Shown piece after piece: positions 42,076 through 50,872 of a stretch of 64,000 bases of DNA (positions are counted from its first letter, which is position 1; each line of letters opens with the position of its first letter). The stretch is from NCBI RefSeq assembly GCF_038096165.1, contig NZ_CP151076.1:372001-436000 (forward strand), read 5' to 3'. The notes beneath the pieces are model-generated. The model worked only from the letters and a program-made list of their open reading frames with translations. It was not told the origin of the DNA and did no database searches. Source of the DNA: Pseudomonas sp. G.S.17. GTDB taxonomy: Bacteria > Pseudomonadota > Gammaproteobacteria > Pseudomonadales > Pseudomonadaceae. Position numbers and translations under genes: made by a program.

Positions 42076-42492
42076 GGACGTTTCCTTCCTGATTGATCAA
42101 TAGACGGAACGGGATGGCAAAAGGTCGCGCAGACTGCGTGCAGGCACCTGAACGGCGGGCCTGGCGGGGCGAACCTTTATCCTGAGACGAATACGCCTGT
42201 TTGGACAATGCCAATGTGACGGATGTCAGTGTTTAGCATTCCAACAGCCTCGGTTGCGGGTTTCTTTACTGCGCGTGCTCAAATCTTATGCACAAGCTCC
42301 GAACCATACGAACCAATTTTTCGGATGTTTCTGGAACCGTTCTCATTTCTCGGCAAGCCGCTGTTTACAGGGGCTTTGCGCACTGTCGAAAAAAACGGCG
42401 CGCGAATTCAATAGCTAGCGAGCTAAGTTTTTGGGGCACTCTGCCTATTTTCATCAACAGAGTTATCCACAGGTTTTGGTACATTTGGGCAG
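42076..42492. other. Intergenic region between dps and the methyltransferase gene
   Basis: About 420 bp with no convincing gene. It must hold the dps promoter (on the minus strand, right of 42075). Apart from GTTATCCACAGG near 42462, which resembles a DnaA box, nothing stands out. Confidence 0.6.
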
Positions 42493-43710
42493 TCAGTCGA
42501 GTTGGGCGATCAAGAGCAGATTGCGCGGGGTGAGATGGCTGTCGCAGAAGGTTCCGACGCGCACCTTGTAGTGGCGTTCCTGTAGATACAGCGCCCGGTC
42601 CAGCACCAGCCAAAGCTCCAGCGGGCGACGGAACAGGTTGCGCACCAGCTCCAGATTGCGCACTTGCGCCAGACGCTCCCAGCCAGCGGCTTCCAGCGCA
42701 GACCAGTCCTGCTCGGGGATCGGCGGCAGATCCTTCAAGGCGCCCAGGTCTCGACAGTAATCGGCGAAAGGCTTGTCCAGCCAGGCAACCGGCAGCGAAG
42801 GTGTGGGCAGGTAATCGTCGGTATTGCGCAACTGGCGTTGCAGCAGATCGAAGGCCAGGCGGCGCGCCATCGAGGTATCGCGCTGACGCCGCACGCGAGC
42901 GCCGGCGGTGACGGTTTCGCTGAGGGGCAAGCCCAGATCGTCCCTGGACAGTTTCAGCGCGGAGGCCTGGGCTTCGATGGACAGGGGCTGATACTGCTCG
43001 GTATCGATGCGGTTGTAGCAGCAGGGTGCGATAGCCACTTGCGCGCAGCGGACCCGGGTGGCGATGCGCATCAGTTGCACATGCAAGTCGCCGCAGGCGT
43101 GCAGGGCGACCGGAGTGTGATGGGGGCGCAGGCGACGCCAGGCATCGTCGGCCATGACGTCTTGCTGCACATGCGTGGCGTTGATGTTCAGTCGGTCGCT
43201 GAGTTGATGCCCGGCCTGCACCAGTTTCGGATCACGCTCCAGGCAGGTCAGCGACTGGTCTTGATGGGTCAGGCGGCGCCCGAGATGGCCTTTGCCCGCG
43301 CACCAGTCCAGCCAGTGTTCGGGTGTTCTGGTGAATTCCAGGCGACTGGCGAAGGCTTCGATCTGCTGCCATTTTCGGCCCGGCACATCCACGCTCATGC
43401 GCGGCGCCACAGTGGGCAGGTTGAATGCAGGAAGCGCCGCAACACTGCTCAATTCAACGGCTTCGGCGGCTAGTTGCGGAAAAGGAAACGGCGCGTCGAG
43501 TTGTTCGGGACGGTTATGCGCGATCTCGGCTTCACTCAGCGAGCGTTGCCGCAGCCAGCCGGCCAGCTCCGGATAGCGACTTTCCCACGGCAGTTGCAGA
43601 TGGGTAAACGGCCGGGGGCGCCACAGCGATTGATAGGCGAACAGGAAGCTGTCCAGCGCGCGAAAGCGGCTGCGCAGGTGATCGTCTTGTGCAACGGGGT
43701 CGTGGGCCAT
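42493..43710 (-). CDS. SAM-dependent methyltransferase
   Basis: This 405-residue protein has the SAM-binding motif LDWCAGKGHLGRRL (about 134), an acidic strand end SLTCLERDPKL, ALHACGDLH (about 202) and IAPCCYNR (about 228). The Cys-Cys motif and layout match the Methyltransf_32 family (GSTCD-like), which acts on an unknown substrate, probably RNA or a small molecule. No promoter is obvious in front. Confidence 0.82.
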   Translation of the reverse strand: MAHDPVAQDDHLRSRFRALDSFLFAYQSLWRPRPFTHLQLPWESRYPELAGWLRQRSLSEAEIAHNRPEQLDAPFPFPQLAAEAVELSSVAALPAFNLPTVAPRMSVDVPGRKWQQIEAFASRLEFTRTPEHWLDWCAGKGHLGRRLTHQDQSLTCLERDPKLVQAGHQLSDRLNINATHVQQDVMADDAWRRLRPHHTPVALHACGDLHVQLMRIATRVRCAQVAIAPCCYNRIDTEQYQPLSIEAQASALKLSRDDLGLPLSETVTAGARVRRQRDTSMARRLAFDLLQRQLRNTDDYLPTPSLPVAWLDKPFADYCRDLGALKDLPPIPEQDWSALEAAGWERLAQVRNLELVRNLFRRPLELWLVLDRALYLQERHYKVRVGTFCDSHLTPRNLLLIAQLD

Positions 43711-43843
43711 GGTCGGCTGCTGTCTGGGTGCGAAAAAGGCTGGTCGGGAAACCAGCCCTCTTCATAGCAGCACGTTTGGTGCGCGTCTAGGCAAAATGCA
43801 GGTGCGACCGGCGATTAATGCCGACGATCGCGACACAATCGGC

Positions 43844-44608
43844 TTAAAGAATGCTGAACGGGAAGTACTTGTCGTTGATTTTCTTGTAGCTGCCGTCTTC
43901 GATGATTTCCTTGATTGCCAGGTTGAGTCTGGCGCGCAGCGGGTCGTTCAAGCGCACGGCGATGCCGATCTTGTCGTTGTCGTAGACTGGGTTGCCCTTG
44001 AATTCGAAGCTCATGCCCGCGTCGCTTTTCAGCCATTCGTAGCTCGGGTATTTGTCGGCCAGGATGGCGTCCAGATGCCCGGCGGCGAGGTCGGCGTAGG
44101 CGCTGGCCTGAGTGTCGTAGAGCTTGATCGTGACTTCTTCGCCCAGGTTTTGTTGCAGCCAGGTCGCGGAAACGGTTTCGTTCTGCGTGCCGATCGTCTT
44201 GCCGCGCAACGAGTCTTTGATCGACGCGGTGTCGGTCTTGATGTCGCTGGTCTTGGGTGCGATGAATTGCAGCTTGTTGGAATAGTACGGAGTGGTGAAG
44301 TCCACCAGCGCGCTGCGCTCCGGCGTGATAGACATGGACGACATGATGAAGTCGTAGTTGCCTACGACCAGCGACGGAATCAGCTCATTCCATGCGGTAA
44401 CTACCACTTCACACTCGACTTTCATCTTCGCGCACAGAGCGTTGCCGATCTCGACGTCAAAGCCGACGACCTGGCCGCTGGTGTCCTTGTTATTGAATGG
44501 CGGGTAAGCGGCTTCGACGCCCATCTTCAACTTGTCCACAGCAAAAGCGCCGGTCGTGAAAGCCAGGGTGGCCACTGCGACCAGCAGGCATTTTCTGTAC
44601 ATCTGCAT
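43844..44608 (-). CDS. Periplasmic polar amino acid binding protein, ABC transporter
   Basis: This 254-residue SBP_bac_3 protein has a signal peptide (RKCLLVAVATLAFTTGAFA, cleaved near residue 23) and the family signature AYPPFNNKD, followed by GFDVEIGNALCAKM, SMSITPERSALVDFTTPYY and GTQNETVSATWL. The Arg in ITPER and the Asp in the C-terminal lobe bind the alpha-amino and alpha-carboxyl groups of ligands such as Arg, Lys, His or ornithine. No permease or ATPase genes are next to it, so it is an orphan receptor for a transporter elsewhere. Confidence 0.9.
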   Translation of the reverse strand: MQMYRKCLLVAVATLAFTTGAFAVDKLKMGVEAAYPPFNNKDTSGQVVGFDVEIGNALCAKMKVECEVVVTAWNELIPSLVVGNYDFIMSSMSITPERSALVDFTTPYYSNKLQFIAPKTSDIKTDTASIKDSLRGKTIGTQNETVSATWLQQNLGEEVTIKLYDTQASAYADLAAGHLDAILADKYPSYEWLKSDAGMSFEFKGNPVYDNDKIGIAVRLNDPLRARLNLAIKEIIEDGSYKKINDKYFPFSIL

Positions 44609-44855
44609 GGGTGTTGCTCCGTTTGCGGTTGCTGGACATGAATGATTGCGCCGTGCCGGCAGGCCGTTGGAGCGGCCTGGTGTGGCGATTCAGCTCTTCG
44701 ACCCTGGCGCGCGGTAAAAGCTCAACGTCCGAGGGCGCCGGATGAAGTTTATTTCATGGACGGGCGGGCGTGTGGGATGGTTTTAGCTGAATGGGTCAGA
44801 TGGATCGACACACGTTGTACGAGGTTTCGCGATGGACCTGCAAAGACCGGACCTT

Positions 44856-44955
44856 GTAGGAGGGGACTTGTCCCCGATTGCAATGCGTCCTGCACCGATA
44901 AAATCCGAAAGTAACGCCGCCTGTACCGGCCATTCGGGGACAAGTCCCCTCCTAC
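44856..44955. repeat. REPIN: two REP elements in inverted orientation
   Basis: GTAGGAGGGGACTTGTCCCC at 44856-44875 and GGGGACAAGTCCCCTCCTAC at 44936-44955 are perfect inverted copies of 20 bp separated by 60 bp. This is the classic REPIN structure of Pseudomonas, moved by a RAYT transposase in trans. The remaining intergenic DNA from 44609 to 45221 contains no convincing gene. Confidence 0.85.
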
Positions 44956-45221
44956 CTGTAATCCAGATCGCACCATGGTGGCAGATTCTTTCCTGCGCAT
45001 TTACGAGTTACGTGCGCTTGTTTTTCCGCACGCTCAGACTAGACGCACCGCCGAGGTGCATTGAAATCCCGGGTGTGTAGTTTCGGTGCGTTCTCGTATC
45101 GCGCCGTGGGGCGGCAGGTAACAAATCCTACAAAAATGGCTAAACGCCATTGCAATCAATAGGTTGTCGTACATCTGTCTAAAGCCTCTATTCCAAGGGC
45201 GACGTCGTTTTTGAAACATTT

Positions 45222-45236
45222 TGGCGTAATTCTTGC
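45222..45236 (+). promoter_or_regulatory. Candidate sigma-54 promoter of gabP
   Basis: TGGCGTAATTCTTGC matches the -24/-12 consensus TGGC-N7-TTGC, with GG and GC separated by 10 bases. It lies 84 bp before the gabP start. Sigma-54 control would fit nitrogen-regulated use of GABA, but activator sites were not identified. Confidence 0.55.
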
Positions 45237-45319
45237 GTCAAAAATAAAAAACAGCACCGTTGCTTTCTTTTTACGAAGACGCCCGGTGCGAATCGCATCC
45301 CCTCGCAAAGGTAGGTTCA

Positions 45320-46711
45320 ATGAGCAGTACCCCGATTTCTTCCGAGCTCGATCAGGGGCTCAAGCCGCGGCACATTACGATGCTGTCGATTGCCGGTGTG
45401 ATTGGCGCCGGTTTGTTCGTTGGCTCCGGACATGCCATCGCCGAAGCCGGTCCTGCTGTTCTGCTGGCTTATGCCGCTGCGGGAACATTGGTGGTGCTGG
45501 TGATGCGTATGCTGGCCGAGATGGCGGTTGCGTCGCCCGATACCGGTTCGTTTTCCACCTATGCCGACCGTGCGATCGGGCACTGGGCCGGTTTTACCAT
45601 TGGCTGGTTGTACTGGTGGTTCTGGGTGCTGGTGATTCCGCTGGAGGCCAACGCCGCCGCGACCATCCTGCATGCCTGGTTTCCGAATGTCGCGATCTGG
45701 GCTTTCACGCTGGTCATCACCTTGCTGCTCACGGTCACCAACCTGTTCAGCGTGAAGAACTACGGCGAGTTCGAGTTCTGGTTTGCGCTGATCAAAGTCA
45801 TAGCGATCATCGGTTTTGTCGTGCTGGGCGTTGCGGCGATCTTCGGTTTGCTGCCCAACAGCCAGGTCAGCGGTGTCAGTCATCTGTACGACACCCAAGG
45901 CTTTTTGCCCAACGGCATGGGCGCGGTGCTGGCCGCAATGTTGACCACGATGTTCTCGTTCATGGGCACCGAGATCGTGACCATCGCGGCCGCTGAATCG
46001 AAGGACCCGGAAAAGCAGATCACCAAGGCTACCAATTCGGTGATCTGGCGGATCTCGTTGTTTTATCTGCTGTCGATTTTCCTCGTCGTGGCACTGGTTC
46101 CGTGGAACCACAGCGGCCTGGCTGAAGTCGGTTCCTACCAGACCGTGCTGGACATGATGGGCATCCCGAACGCCAAGATGATTGTCGATATCGTGGTGTT
46201 GATCGCCGTGACCAGCTGCCTTAACTCGGCGCTGTACACCGCTTCGCGGATGTTGTTTTCCCTGGGCAAGCGCGGTGATGCGCCGGCTGTTGCCAAGCGC
46301 ACTACACAAAGCGGCACGCCTTATTGGGCGGTGATGTTGTCCACAGGCGCGGCGTTCCTGGCGGTTTTCGCCAACTATGTCGCCCCGGCAGCGGTGTTCG
46401 ACTTCCTGCTCGCCAGCTCCGGTGCCATTGCGCTGTTGGTGTACCTGGTAATCGCTGTTTCGCAATTGCGCATGCGCCAGAAGAGCATCGCGGCAGGTGA
46501 GAGCGTGGCCTTCCAGATGTGGCTGTTCCCATGGCTGACCTGGGCGGTGATCGTGTTCATCGTCGCGGTGCTGGGCGTCATGCTGATCCAGGAATCCCAC
46601 CGCGTGGAAATCCTCGCCACCGGCTTGCTCAGCCTGCTGGTCGTCGCCGCCGGCCTGTTCGTCGCCCGCCGTCGCAAGATCGAACGGGCTGGCAAGGTTG
46701 TGTTGAGCTGA
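45320..46711 (+). CDS. gabP: GABA permease (amino acid/polyamine/organocation family)
   Basis: This 463-residue inner-membrane symporter starts at ATG 45320. The signature MLSIAGVIGAGLFVGSGHAI, with membrane segment 1, is followed by eleven further hydrophobic segments. The stretch EMAVASPDTGSFSTYADRAIG, then GWLYWWFWVLVIPLEA, and GTEIVTIAAAESKDPEKQI are near-identical to Pseudomonas GabP proteins I know. It imports 4-aminobutyrate for catabolism to succinate. A longer reading frame from 45260 adds residues without a clear ribosome-binding site. Confidence 0.9.
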   Translation: MSSTPISSELDQGLKPRHITMLSIAGVIGAGLFVGSGHAIAEAGPAVLLAYAAAGTLVVLVMRMLAEMAVASPDTGSFSTYADRAIGHWAGFTIGWLYWWFWVLVIPLEANAAATILHAWFPNVAIWAFTLVITLLLTVTNLFSVKNYGEFEFWFALIKVIAIIGFVVLGVAAIFGLLPNSQVSGVSHLYDTQGFLPNGMGAVLAAMLTTMFSFMGTEIVTIAAAESKDPEKQITKATNSVIWRISLFYLLSIFLVVALVPWNHSGLAEVGSYQTVLDMMGIPNAKMIVDIVVLIAVTSCLNSALYTASRMLFSLGKRGDAPAVAKRTTQSGTPYWAVMLSTGAAFLAVFANYVAPAAVFDFLLASSGAIALLVYLVIAVSQLRMRQKSIAAGESVAFQMWLFPWLTWAVIVFIVAVLGVMLIQESHRVEILATGLLSLLVVAAGLFVARRRKIERAGKVVLS

Positions 46712-46721
46712 CATCGCACAG

Positions 46722-46800
46722 GTAGGAGCCAACTTATGTGGGAGCGAGCTTGCTCGCGAAGCGTCCTGACATCGCCTCGCCAACAAGCTGGCTCCTACAT
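46722..46800. repeat. REP-type repeats after gabP
   Basis: GTAGGAGCCAACTTATGTGG, GAGCGAGCTTGCTCGC and AGCTGGCTCCTAC form an imperfect inverted pair between the convergent gabP and fic genes. Confidence 0.65.
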
Positions 46801-46825
46801 AATCAGCGTATCCGCTTAAGGATTT

Positions 46826-47992
46826 TTACGGCCGATCCAGAGGCTCTGGAATAAAACCCTGGTCCCTCAAAGCTTTTATCACCCCCCGATTCAGGTAGTT
46901 GTTGGAGAAGCCAACGGTGTACTGCCGGGCACCTTCGCTTAGCGGGAGGAGCATGCCTTGGTCTACCAGCTTGCGGATCAGGTAAGTGCGCTGCGCGCTT
47001 TTTAAATTCGGCAAAACATTGATCAGGTCGGCAGACTTGATGACTCTGGATTTGATCGCCACCACCAGCACCGATTCTTCAGTCGTGGTAATCAGAAGTC
47101 TTTCCCGCGCAAAGGCAATCGCAGGAAGAAGTATCGACTGCGACAGGTAGCTGTATCTGGTAAGTCGATCTACCTTTGCCAATTCGTCGCGAATGCCATC
47201 CAGCACGTAAGTACACCACGACTCCAGACCGTTCTTCGTCCCTGTATCCGCCAGCGCAAGCATGGAGTAATACCGCTCACGGTCATTGCAGAACACGGCA
47301 GTGGGATTCAAGACTCGCCCACCCGTGCTGACGTTGAAACCGTATTTCATCAACAGTGCATAAGTGAGCAGCCTGACGACGCGGCCATTGCCATTGCTGA
47401 AAGGGTGTATCCAGCCAAATCGATGATGGGCCAGTGCAACCTTCATGAGGTCGTATTTAGGCTGATCTTCCCTATTGATAAAGTCGACCAGCTCGCGCAT
47501 GTAGCCTGGAACTTGAATGAAGTCAGGCGGCGAGTGTTCTGACTGTGAAATGCACACAGATCCGGCCCGGTAGGCGCCAGGAGTCTTGTCTCCTTCGCGA
47601 TGCAGATCCAGTACTGTCAGCGCGTGCAGTTCTCGAATCATGTGCTCGGTTAATCGCGCGCCGGGGGTAATGACTGCCTCAATGTAGTCCATAGCCTTTT
47701 CAATATTGGCTATTTCGCGCAGCTGATCCGTAGCTTCGGCCTTTCCTTCCATTTTGCTGTTGAGGTAATCCGCGAGCGTCGTATGGTTGCCTTCGATTCG
47801 GGCAGAGCCCAGGCTTTCGAGCATATGGAAAATGGCTTTAAGCTGGAAAAACACCGGAGCAGGGGTATCCCCCCCCAATCGCAGGCGACGCAGGTGCTCC
47901 AGCTCGCTCAATACGTCCACTAATTCGGAGTCAAAGGACGGATTGAGCAGCTCAAGGTTGTGATGTGTAAATTTTGCCATGTGACAACTCAT
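46826..47992 (-). CDS. Fic-domain protein
   Basis: This 388-residue protein has the Fic motif [14 protein letters not shown] (about 216-229), whose His acts in AMPylation or related transfer reactions. An N-terminal auto-inhibitory motif of the S-x-x-x-E-G type is visible as SARIEGN (about 59-65), making it a class II Fic protein that is normally held inactive. The C-terminal 100 residues contain a winged HTH ([27 protein letters not shown]). It probably modifies a host target and may regulate itself. The asparagine replacing the usual Asp before GNGR is tolerated in known subfamilies. Confidence 0.88.
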   Translation of the reverse strand: MSCHMAKFTHHNLELLNPSFDSELVDVLSELEHLRRLRLGGDTPAPVFFQLKAIFHMLESLGSARIEGNHTTLADYLNSKMEGKAEATDQLREIANIEKAMDYIEAVITPGARLTEHMIRELHALTVLDLHREGDKTPGAYRAGSVCISQSEHSPPDFIQVPGYMRELVDFINREDQPKYDLMKVALAHHRFGWIHPFSNGNGRVVRLLTYALLMKYGFNVSTGGRVLNPTAVFCNDRERYYSMLALADTGTKNGLESWCTYVLDGIRDELAKVDRLTRYSYLSQSILLPAIAFARERLLITTTEESVLVVAIKSRVIKSADLINVLPNLKSAQRTYLIRKLVDQGMLLPLSEGARQYTVGFSNNYLNRGVIKALRDQGFIPEPLDRP

Positions 47993-48145
47993 ACGCTGAA
48001 TAACGATATCTTTAAAAAAAATCAGGAAACGCCCTGTTCACGGGGCGTCCCTGATTAGTCCCGATTGAGGTTATCTTAAATCGGCGGCATGACTAAGTTG
48101 AATTTGAGTCAAAGAGTGAGCGCGGGAGAGCGTAAGTCGCGCGCT

Positions 48146-48697
48146 TCAACGCATCCGGTACAGCACCGAACGCCCCGTCACTTGATGTTTGATCACGGCC
48201 AGCAAATGCAGGATCACCAGCACGGCAAGCAGCGCGCAGAGAAGGTGATGCACACTGCGCAGCTCGGCCAGGGCGGGCGTTGAGTGAATCAGCTGGGGCA
48301 TCGGGATCAGCGTCAACAGAATGACCGGGTGAGTCATCATTAAAACCCCAGTAATCAGCACGCCAGCAATCAGCAGATACAGCACGCTGTGGGTCACCCG
48401 TGCCAGTGTCGCCTGAGTTGATTTGGCTGTGGTTGCAGGTTTCGGCGCCTTGAGGTGCAGCCAGAAGCGCCAGGCGAAGAAGGGGATGAACAACGTGGAG
48501 ACTTGCGGATTGAGCGCTTCGACCCATTGGCGCAGCGCATCGCCTTTGGGCAGCAGCGCCACGCCAAAACCGCTGACGGTCGCCCAGATGATGATCAGCG
48601 CGGACAACCAGTGCAGGAAAACCCGAACGCTTGAGTAAGGCTTGGGTCGGCCTGCCGCAGGATCGGCGGTTGGAGTGTGGCGGTTCATTGCGTTCAA
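48146..48697 (-). CDS. Cytochrome b561 family protein
   Basis: This 183-residue inner-membrane protein has four hydrophobic segments with histidines at HWLSALII (about 29), RVTHSVLYLL (about 103), HHLLCALLA (about 150) and HLLAVIKHQ (about 163). Bacterial b561 proteins use such histidines to bind two haems and oxidise quinol, often with superoxide as electron partner. Start codon choice is uncertain between ATG 48697 and ATG 48688. Confidence 0.85.
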   Translation of the reverse strand: MNAMNRHTPTADPAAGRPKPYSSVRVFLHWLSALIIIWATVSGFGVALLPKGDALRQWVEALNPQVSTLFIPFFAWRFWLHLKAPKPATTAKSTQATLARVTHSVLYLLIAGVLITGVLMMTHPVILLTLIPMPQLIHSTPALAELRSVHHLLCALLAVLVILHLLAVIKHQVTGRSVLYRMR

Positions 48698-48799
48698 CGT
48701 CGGGCTCGCTGTTGAGAAACGGAGTCATTCTCTTTAAGCGGCGTAAACTATGCCCTGAAGCGCGCGATGTAAATTAAATAACAGCGTAGGAAATTGATC

Positions 48800-48860
48800 T
48801 GGCTCAGCGAGCCGGCTTCTCGTTGCGCTTGAGCATCAGGCGCGAGGCTTCGTTGTAGTC
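48800..48860 (-). pseudogene. Duplicated 3' end of the PA4642-like gene
   Basis: This 61-bp segment matches 50812-50872 with one mismatch. Read on the minus strand it encodes DYNEASRLMLKRNEKPAR and the stop of the PA4642-like protein, but has no upstream coding part. It brackets the pyocin module on its left. The next 150 bp up to 49014 hold the likely pyocin promoter and no gene. Confidence 0.85.
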
Positions 48861-49014
48861 AGTTGCAGAAGATCCTACGCGGAGTCCTACCTCATTTAGA
48901 GATAATTCAGTCAAGCCGAATGGCTCGCTTCCTCTTATCTCGGTCTGACAATTTTTCTAGTTTCACGCCCTCACGATTCTTTGGCTGAATCGCTCTGTGG
49001 GGGGCGAATGATCA

Positions 49015-50193
49015 ATGAAGCAAGTAGGGAAGTCCCGAAGCTGTTCCCACTCATGTTGCGTGAACACGCGTTCACCGACCAAGGAGTTTCTGGAGCGACA
49101 GCGTCAGCTGCGCGGAGCCGAAGATGTCCGCCGACAGCAGGCGGCGAGGGCTGCTGACGAGGCCCGGATGCAGGAGGATTTACGCCGTTGGGAAGAGCGC
49201 GAAGAAGCCAGGCGGATTGAGCCACCAATCGTTCAGCAGTGCACTTTTGCCAAATCACTGATGGTGCCCAAGGGGCAAGCTTGTTATCCAAGTGCGAAGG
49301 CGCCGTTTGAAGGGCTGAGCAATTACGGTGATTTTGCTGTGCTCAGCACGGCTGAAGAGATCACCGATGATGGGGCCAAGCTGCATTTCATCGGTGGCTC
49401 GGTAGATGCGCTTACCCTGTCGGGGCGACTGGGCAACGGTGCGTTGTCATTAGCGCGTACTGTTCCGGTTGCTGTCGGTGGGACGGGGGCCGCAGCAATT
49501 GCTGGTGCAGCAGGCAGCTCCGTGGCGGGTGGTCTGCTGGCGGGAACCGTCGCCATGCTGATACCCAATTGGTCCTTGGCTCCTGATGCAGCTTTCTACA
49601 CACGAGAGGACTTCGCGGACCTGACGACAGCCACTACCGGCGTTCGCATCAATATCAAATACCTGCCAGAACAATCCGTCAGTGCGTTTGGGGTTTACAC
49701 CGGCGCTAACCGGGCTTGGCGTAGCGTGCCCCTGATTGCTGCCACCGGGCAGGGTGAACAGTTGGTTGCCGATCTGGGTGACGGCATCGGGCTGATCTGG
49801 ACACCCGCTGCTGGCACCCGTGACAAACCAGCCATTCCCGCCCTTGAAGGCGCGCCACAATTACTTGGCCCGCTTGTGTACCCCGAAGCTGAGCAGGCTG
49901 AGCGGATCTATAAACACCCGGTTCTCGAACAGGACTTTCGCGACGCCATTATCTGGTTCCCCACCAGACCAGAACTGTCGCCGATCTACCTCTCCCTCAG
50001 CGTGCGCAATGCGCCGGGAGTTGTGACCGGTAAAGGCGAGGACGTAATCGGGATCTGGTTGGCGGGAGCAGGTCAAGGTCTTGGTGTGCCAATCCCGACG
50101 CGGATTGCGGATAAGCTGAGAGGGCGGGAGTTTCAAGTTTTGATCTGTTCAGGAAGGCGTTTTGGGGTGAAGTCGCGAAAGATTCGGCGTTGA
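49015..50193 (+). CDS. S-type pyocin / colicin-like bacteriocin, frameshifted before its DNase domain
   Basis: This 392-residue protein starts with a charged coiled coil (EFLERQRQLRGAEDVRRQQAARA). A hydrophobic Gly/Ala segment (about 155-180) leads to the Pyocin_S translocation domain, with FRDAIIWFPTRPELSPIYLS and GVPIPTRIADKLRGREF (about 300-375). After GREF (50130) the frame is wrong. The correct continuation (SSFDLFRKAFWGEVAKDSAL) is in the next frame, so one base has been lost near 50131-50133. As written, the protein ends at 50193 without its nuclease domain. There is no large receptor-binding domain of the pyocin S1/S2 kind. Confidence 0.82.
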   Translation: MKQVGKSRSCSHSCCVNTRSPTKEFLERQRQLRGAEDVRRQQAARAADEARMQEDLRRWEEREEARRIEPPIVQQCTFAKSLMVPKGQACYPSAKAPFEGLSNYGDFAVLSTAEEITDDGAKLHFIGGSVDALTLSGRLGNGALSLARTVPVAVGGTGAAAIAGAAGSSVAGGLLAGTVAMLIPNWSLAPDAAFYTREDFADLTTATTGVRINIKYLPEQSVSAFGVYTGANRAWRSVPLIAATGQGEQLVADLGDGIGLIWTPAAGTRDKPAIPALEGAPQLLGPLVYPEAEQAERIYKHPVLEQDFRDAIIWFPTRPELSPIYLSLSVRNAPGVVTGKGEDVIGIWLAGAGQGLGVPIPTRIADKLRGREFQVLICSGRRFGVKSRKIRR

Positions 50194-50399
50194 GTAGCCA
50201 ATTCACTACGTCGAATCTAGCCGCTTTAAAGAAAGGGTATGCACCCGTGACAACTGCTTTAGGGCAGGCGGGAAAACGAATGTCCTTTGAATTACACCAT
50301 GTTGATAGGGTTGCCGACGGCGGTCCTATTTATGATGTCGACAACATTAGAGTCACCACGCCTAAGAATCATATTGATATTCATCGGGAGCTAAAGTGA
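50133..50399 (+). pseudogene. HNH DNase domain of the pyocin, out of frame
   Basis: Read from 50133, this frame encodes SSFDLFRKAFWGEVAK, then QFTTSNLAALKKGYAPV and the HNH motif FELHHVDRVADGGPIYDVDN followed by RVTTPKNHIDIHRELK, the colicin E9/pyocin S-type DNase. An ATG-less frame start means it would not be made alone. The only in-frame start near 50190 (TTG) would give 69 residues with the HNH core. The frame is otherwise intact, with no stop until 50399. That suggests a recent single-base loss or an error in the sequence. Confidence 0.8.
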
Positions 50400-50656
50400 T
50401 GGATGCAAAAACTAAACTTTCGGATTATACCGAATATCAATTCATGAAGTTTATTGAGGCAATACTGGATGCTGAGACTGAGAGTCAGCGCGACGAGCTG
50501 ATTTATCATTTCAAGACTGTTGTTCCACATCCAGCAAGTACCGATCTTCTGTTTTATCCCGAGGATGGTGCAGATGATTCAGCAGAGGGAGTGGTGCGAA
50601 CCCTACAGGAATGGTGCTTGGCGACCGGTCATCCTGGCTTCAAACCGCGCTTTTGA
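50399..50656 (+). CDS. Colicin/pyocin DNase immunity protein (Im type)
   Basis: This 85-residue acidic four-helix protein starts at ATG 50399, overlapping the toxin stop, with GGGAG upstream. Motifs LSDYTEYQFMKFIEAI, HPASTDLLFYP and LATGHPGFKPRF match the Im2/Im9 family, which binds and blocks the HNH DNase of the partner bacteriocin. It is intact although the toxin frame is broken, so the cell would still be protected against related bacteriocins. Confidence 0.92.
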   Translation: MDAKTKLSDYTEYQFMKFIEAILDAETESQRDELIYHFKTVVPHPASTDLLFYPEDGADDSAEGVVRTLQEWCLATGHPGFKPRF

Positions 50657-50811
50657 TCCGCGTTATCAGCTATGCCAGATGGAACCTCACAAATGTGAGG
50701 CCTGGGCAACCCACGCGGCGCGAGTGGCAGTGAAAGAACAGGTAGCCGCGAGTCGGCATCAGTCAACTGATCACCGAATCGTTCTCGGTAGCGCCATGGC
50801 CTGAAGCAAGT
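50657..50811. other. Gap after the immunity gene
   Basis: About 155 bp without a gene. CCTCACAAATGTGAGG (about 50684-50699) is a small palindrome that could end immunity gene transcription. Confidence 0.5.
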
Positions 50812-50872
50812 TGGCTCAGCGAGCCGGCTTCTCGTTGCGCTTGAGCAGCAGGCGCGAGGCTTCGTTGTAGTC
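50812..50872 (-). repeat. 61-bp repeat bracketing the pyocin module, right copy
   Basis: The 3' end of the intact PA4642-like gene. It is identical to 48800-48860 except for one base, so the cassette length between equivalent points is 2012 bp. Confidence 0.85.

Noticed and set aside
42423..42470. DnaA box / chromosomal origin signal
   Set aside because: A single TTATCCACA-like match outside any cluster or origin genes is expected by chance.
44642..44914. Open reading frame of 90 codons before gabP
   Set aside because: It overlaps a REPIN and lacks family signals and a ribosome-binding site.
48093..48728. Larger minus-strand open frame over the cytochrome b561 gene
   Set aside because: It is a shadow in another frame; the b561 frame has the conserved histidines and hydrophobic segments.
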